Shown: in pieces, positions 62,033-64,000 of the stretch
Numbering within the stretch: position 1 is the first letter of the stretch
Layout of the letters: every line of letters starts with the position of its first letter
Assembly: GCA_964650525.1 (NCBI GenBank)
Contig: CAZYUA010000012.1
Coordinates: 1-64,000, forward strand
Length of the DNA stretch: 64,000 nt
Source: UBA1413 sp964650525
GTDB taxonomy: Bacteria > Bacteroidota > Bacteroidia > Bacteroidales > Prolixibacteraceae
Direction: 5' to 3'
Translations under genes and position numbers: made by a program
Notes under the pieces: generated by a model
What the model was told of the DNA's origin: nothing
Database searches by the model: none
The model's input: the letters and a program-made list of their open reading frames with translations, nothing else

Positions 62033-63250
62033 ATGAGGGAATCTAAAGACTTTATCGAGAGGGAAGAGCGGTTTGGGGCTCATAATTATCATCCGTTGCC
62101 GGTGGTGCTTCAACGAGGGAAAGGGGTGTTCGTCTGGGACGTTGAGGGGCGGCGGTATTATGATTTTCTGGCAGCATATTCAGCTGTAAACCAGGGCCAT
62201 TGTCATCCCGACATTGTGAAGGCACTGGTTGATCAGGCAGGAACATTAACCCTTACTTCCAGGGCTTTTTATAACAATCTGCTGGGAGCATGGGAAGAAT
62301 ATATGACCCGGTTAATGGGGTACGACCGGATGCTGCCGATGAATTCGGGAGCAGAGGCAGATGAAACAGCACTTAAATTATGCCGGAAATGGGCATACAA
62401 GGTCAAGGGGATACCACCCGGAGAAGCCAAAATAGCAGTGTGCAACGGCAATTTTCATGGCCGTACGATTACCATTATTTCGATGTCGTCTGATCCGGAT
62501 GCATACAACGACTACGGGCCTTACACACCCGGGTTTGTGAAAATCCCGTTTAATGATCCGGAGGCTTTGGAAAAGGTTTTTCAGGACAGACATGTGGCAG
62601 GATTCCTGGTGGAACCGATTCAGGCTGAAGCCGGGGTTTTTGTTCCTGATGAGGGGTATTTATCGAAGGCCGCTTCGCTCTGCAAAAAGTACAACGTACT
62701 GTTCATTGCCGATGAAGTCCAGACAGGTTTAGGAAGAACAGGAAAAATGCTTGCCTGCGATCACGAAAAGGTGAGGCCTGACATTCTGATTCTTGGTAAA
62801 GCCTTATCAGGTGGGACAATTCCGGTTTCATGCGTACTTGCCGATGATGAAATTATGCTGACCATTAAGCCGGGGGAACATGGCAGCACCTATGGGGGCA
62901 ATCCGCTGGCAGCCGCAGTGGCCATGGCTGCCATGGAGGTTATCCGGAAGGAAAAACTCTGCGAAAATGCTGAACGGCTGGGGAAAGTTTTCCGGAAGGA
63001 AATGGCATCCATTCAATCAGGGATGATTGAAGCCGTCAGAGGGAAGGGGTTACTGAACGCCATCGCCATCAAACCCGGATTTTCAAAATCAGCCTGGGAT
63101 GTATGCCTGAAAATGAAAGAAAATGGTATCCTCGCCAAACCTACCCACGAACACATCATCCGGTTTACTCCCCCGCTGGTAATCAGTGATTCAGAGATGG
63201 AAGATGCAATTATCAGAATTAAAAAGACGTTTTCTGCTATGGCAGGTTAG
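62033..63250 (+). CDS. rocD: Ornithine aminotransferase
   Basis: Product of 405 aa. Class III PLP enzyme: AHNYHPLPVVLQRGKGVFVW at the start, YSAVNQGHCHP, NSGAEADETALKLCRKW, GNFHGRT, EPIQAEAGV, ADEVQTGLGRTGKML and the lysine in LILGKALSGG (about 259-268). The AHNYHPLPVV start and YSAVNQGH are marks of ornithine-oxo-acid aminotransferase rather than acetylornithine aminotransferase. It turns ornithine and 2-oxoglutarate into glutamate semialdehyde and glutamate. With arcB/arcC in the window it can link arginine breakdown to glutamate or proline. Stop region overlaps the opposite gene (63237-63250). Confidence 0.93.
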   Translation: MRESKDFIEREERFGAHNYHPLPVVLQRGKGVFVWDVEGRRYYDFLAAYSAVNQGHCHPDIVKALVDQAGTLTLTSRAFYNNLLGAWEEYMTRLMGYDRMLPMNSGAEADETALKLCRKWAYKVKGIPPGEAKIAVCNGNFHGRTITIISMSSDPDAYNDYGPYTPGFVKIPFNDPEALEKVFQDRHVAGFLVEPIQAEAGVFVPDEGYLSKAASLCKKYNVLFIADEVQTGLGRTGKMLACDHEKVRPDILILGKALSGGTIPVSCVLADDEIMLTIKPGEHGSTYGGNPLAAAVAMAAMEVIRKEKLCENAERLGKVFRKEMASIQSGMIEAVRGKGLLNAIAIKPGFSKSAWDVCLKMKENGILAKPTHEHIIRFTPPLVISDSEMEDAIIRIKKTFSAMAG

Positions 63251-64000
63251 TCAGGCTTTTTTTACGGATAATCTGATAATCCCTGGTATATAAAACCACA
63301 CTGAGCCCCTCATTGCTAAAGCCTCCCGAGGCAGTCTGCTGAAAGTAGTACTTACCCTGTACAAGCTGCTCCGAAAAGTGGGGTAAACAGTTCCGGAAAT
63401 CCTTCCCATAGGTATCCAGGGCTTTGATGAAGTAAAAGGCAACATCATAACCCTGCATACTGAACTGATTGGGCTCAGCCCTGAAATAATGCCTGAATTT
63501 TTCATCAAAAGCGCGGGTTAGAGCAAGCGAGTAATCAGGCCAGAAAGGAGTAAGGTATTCCAACTGACCCTGATGGTAATAATCGGGATCAATACTTTCA
63601 AACTGCGGAAAACGGTTATTGCCCACCAGGGTAAGGTCGTAGGTATCTGCCAGTGCCTTAATATTAGAGACGACTACACTTACATCGGCTTCGTTGGTGG
63701 AGGGAATCAAAATGACATTCTTTCTGTCTTTCACCATCATCTCTTTTAAGGAAACATATCCTTCCTTTCTGAAATTGCATATCCGGACCTGAGAATGATT
63801 ATCCGGACTGTTTGTCAGTTCTTCCTTCAACTGGCTGAAAGCCGACTCTGCCTGGGAATCCGAATTACCTGTCTGAATTACCAATAGGTTGCAATTGTTA
63901 AAAGAGGAAGCAACATAGAGTGCTGTTCTTCGTGCGATATATTCTCTTGAAGGGTTAACCTGGACAAAATAGGGATTGACGCTGGTTAGTTCCTCTGAAG
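63237..64000 (-). CDS. Periplasmic-binding-protein-like protein, 5' end cut by the window
   Basis: The frame is open from 63237 to the end of the window without a stop, so at least 254 codons are seen and the N-terminus is missing. A TTG at 63884 is not the start; upstream residues VNPSREYIARRTALYVASS fit the fold. Two lobes of a type I substrate-binding fold are visible (NLLVIQTGNSD; VILIPSTNEADVSVVVSNI; TLVGNNRFPQF; FSMQGYDVAFYFIKALDTYG). In Bacteroidota such chains often carry LysM repeats before this fold; that part is outside the window. Confidence 0.7.
   Translation of the reverse strand, partial: SEELTSVNPYFVQVNPSREYIARRTALYVASSFNNCNLLVIQTGNSDSQAESAFSQLKEELTNSPDNHSQVRICNFRKEGYVSLKEMMVKDRKNVILIPSTNEADVSVVVSNIKALADTYDLTLVGNNRFPQFESIDPDYYHQGQLEYLTPFWPDYSLALTRAFDEKFRHYFRAEPNQFSMQGYDVAFYFIKALDTYGKDFRNCLPHFSEQLVQGKYYFQQTASGGFSNEGLSVVLYTRDYQIIRKKSLTNLP

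Overview
The window reads as a chromosome segment of a member of Bacteroidota, most likely class Bacteroidia. The evidence is two SusC/SusD pairs, a hybrid two-component sensor with a C-terminal AraC domain, three proteins with Type IX secretion (T9SS) C-terminal sorting domains, DUF2807, DUF6807, DUF6249 and BatA-type proteins, promoter boxes of the Bacteroidota form TAnnTTTG, and weak Shine-Dalgarno sequences. Genus and family cannot be fixed from the sequence alone. No tRNA, rRNA, CRISPR array, prophage or complete insertion sequence was seen.

Left part (1-13.4 kb): mixed envelope and metabolic genes. These are a PAP2 phosphatase, an exported glycosylasparaginase-like Ntn hydrolase, a ferritin-like (DPSL type) protein, a CPBP protease, an MFS exporter, carbamate kinase and a catabolic-type ornithine carbamoyltransferase, a DUF2807 protein, a YqhD-type alcohol dehydrogenase, a T9SS cargo protein and a class IV aminotransferase.

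Central part (13.4-43.4 kb): a large pectin utilisation locus. An unknown gene plus a hybrid sensor/regulator is followed by a tiny membrane ORF, a GH105 unsaturated-uronyl hydrolase, SusC/SusD pair 1, a decayed SusD tail flanked by two terminators, SusC/SusD pair 2, a surface beta-helix lipoprotein, two PL1 pectate lyases, a CE8 pectin methylesterase, GH43, GH28 and a CE12 rhamnogalacturonan acetylesterase. The set can de-esterify and cut homogalacturonan, trim side chains, deacetylate rhamnogalacturonan and clear the unsaturated ends.

Right part (43.4-64 kb): housekeeping and redox genes. These are pyrophosphatase, D-amino-acid aminotransferase, endonuclease IV, a DUF6807 protein, PBP4-type DD-peptidase, enolase, an ECF sigma factor with a putative membrane partner, HldD, the futalosine-pathway enzymes MqnB and MqnD, GTP cyclohydrolase I, a lactonase-fold protein, a CDGSH protein, a flavoprotein-rubredoxin fusion, a second asparaginase, a BatA-domain membrane protein, ornithine aminotransferase, and the 5'-truncated end of a substrate-binding-protein-like gene.

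The least explained signal is a structured dispersed repeat of about 150 bp. Two copies about 95% identical by eye lie 54 kb apart (5527-5677 and 59703-59852), and a diverged relative lies beside the first (5775-5902). The second notable point is the scar of a lost SusD gene between the two SusC/D pairs, which points to replacement or insertion of a transporter pair inside the pectin locus.
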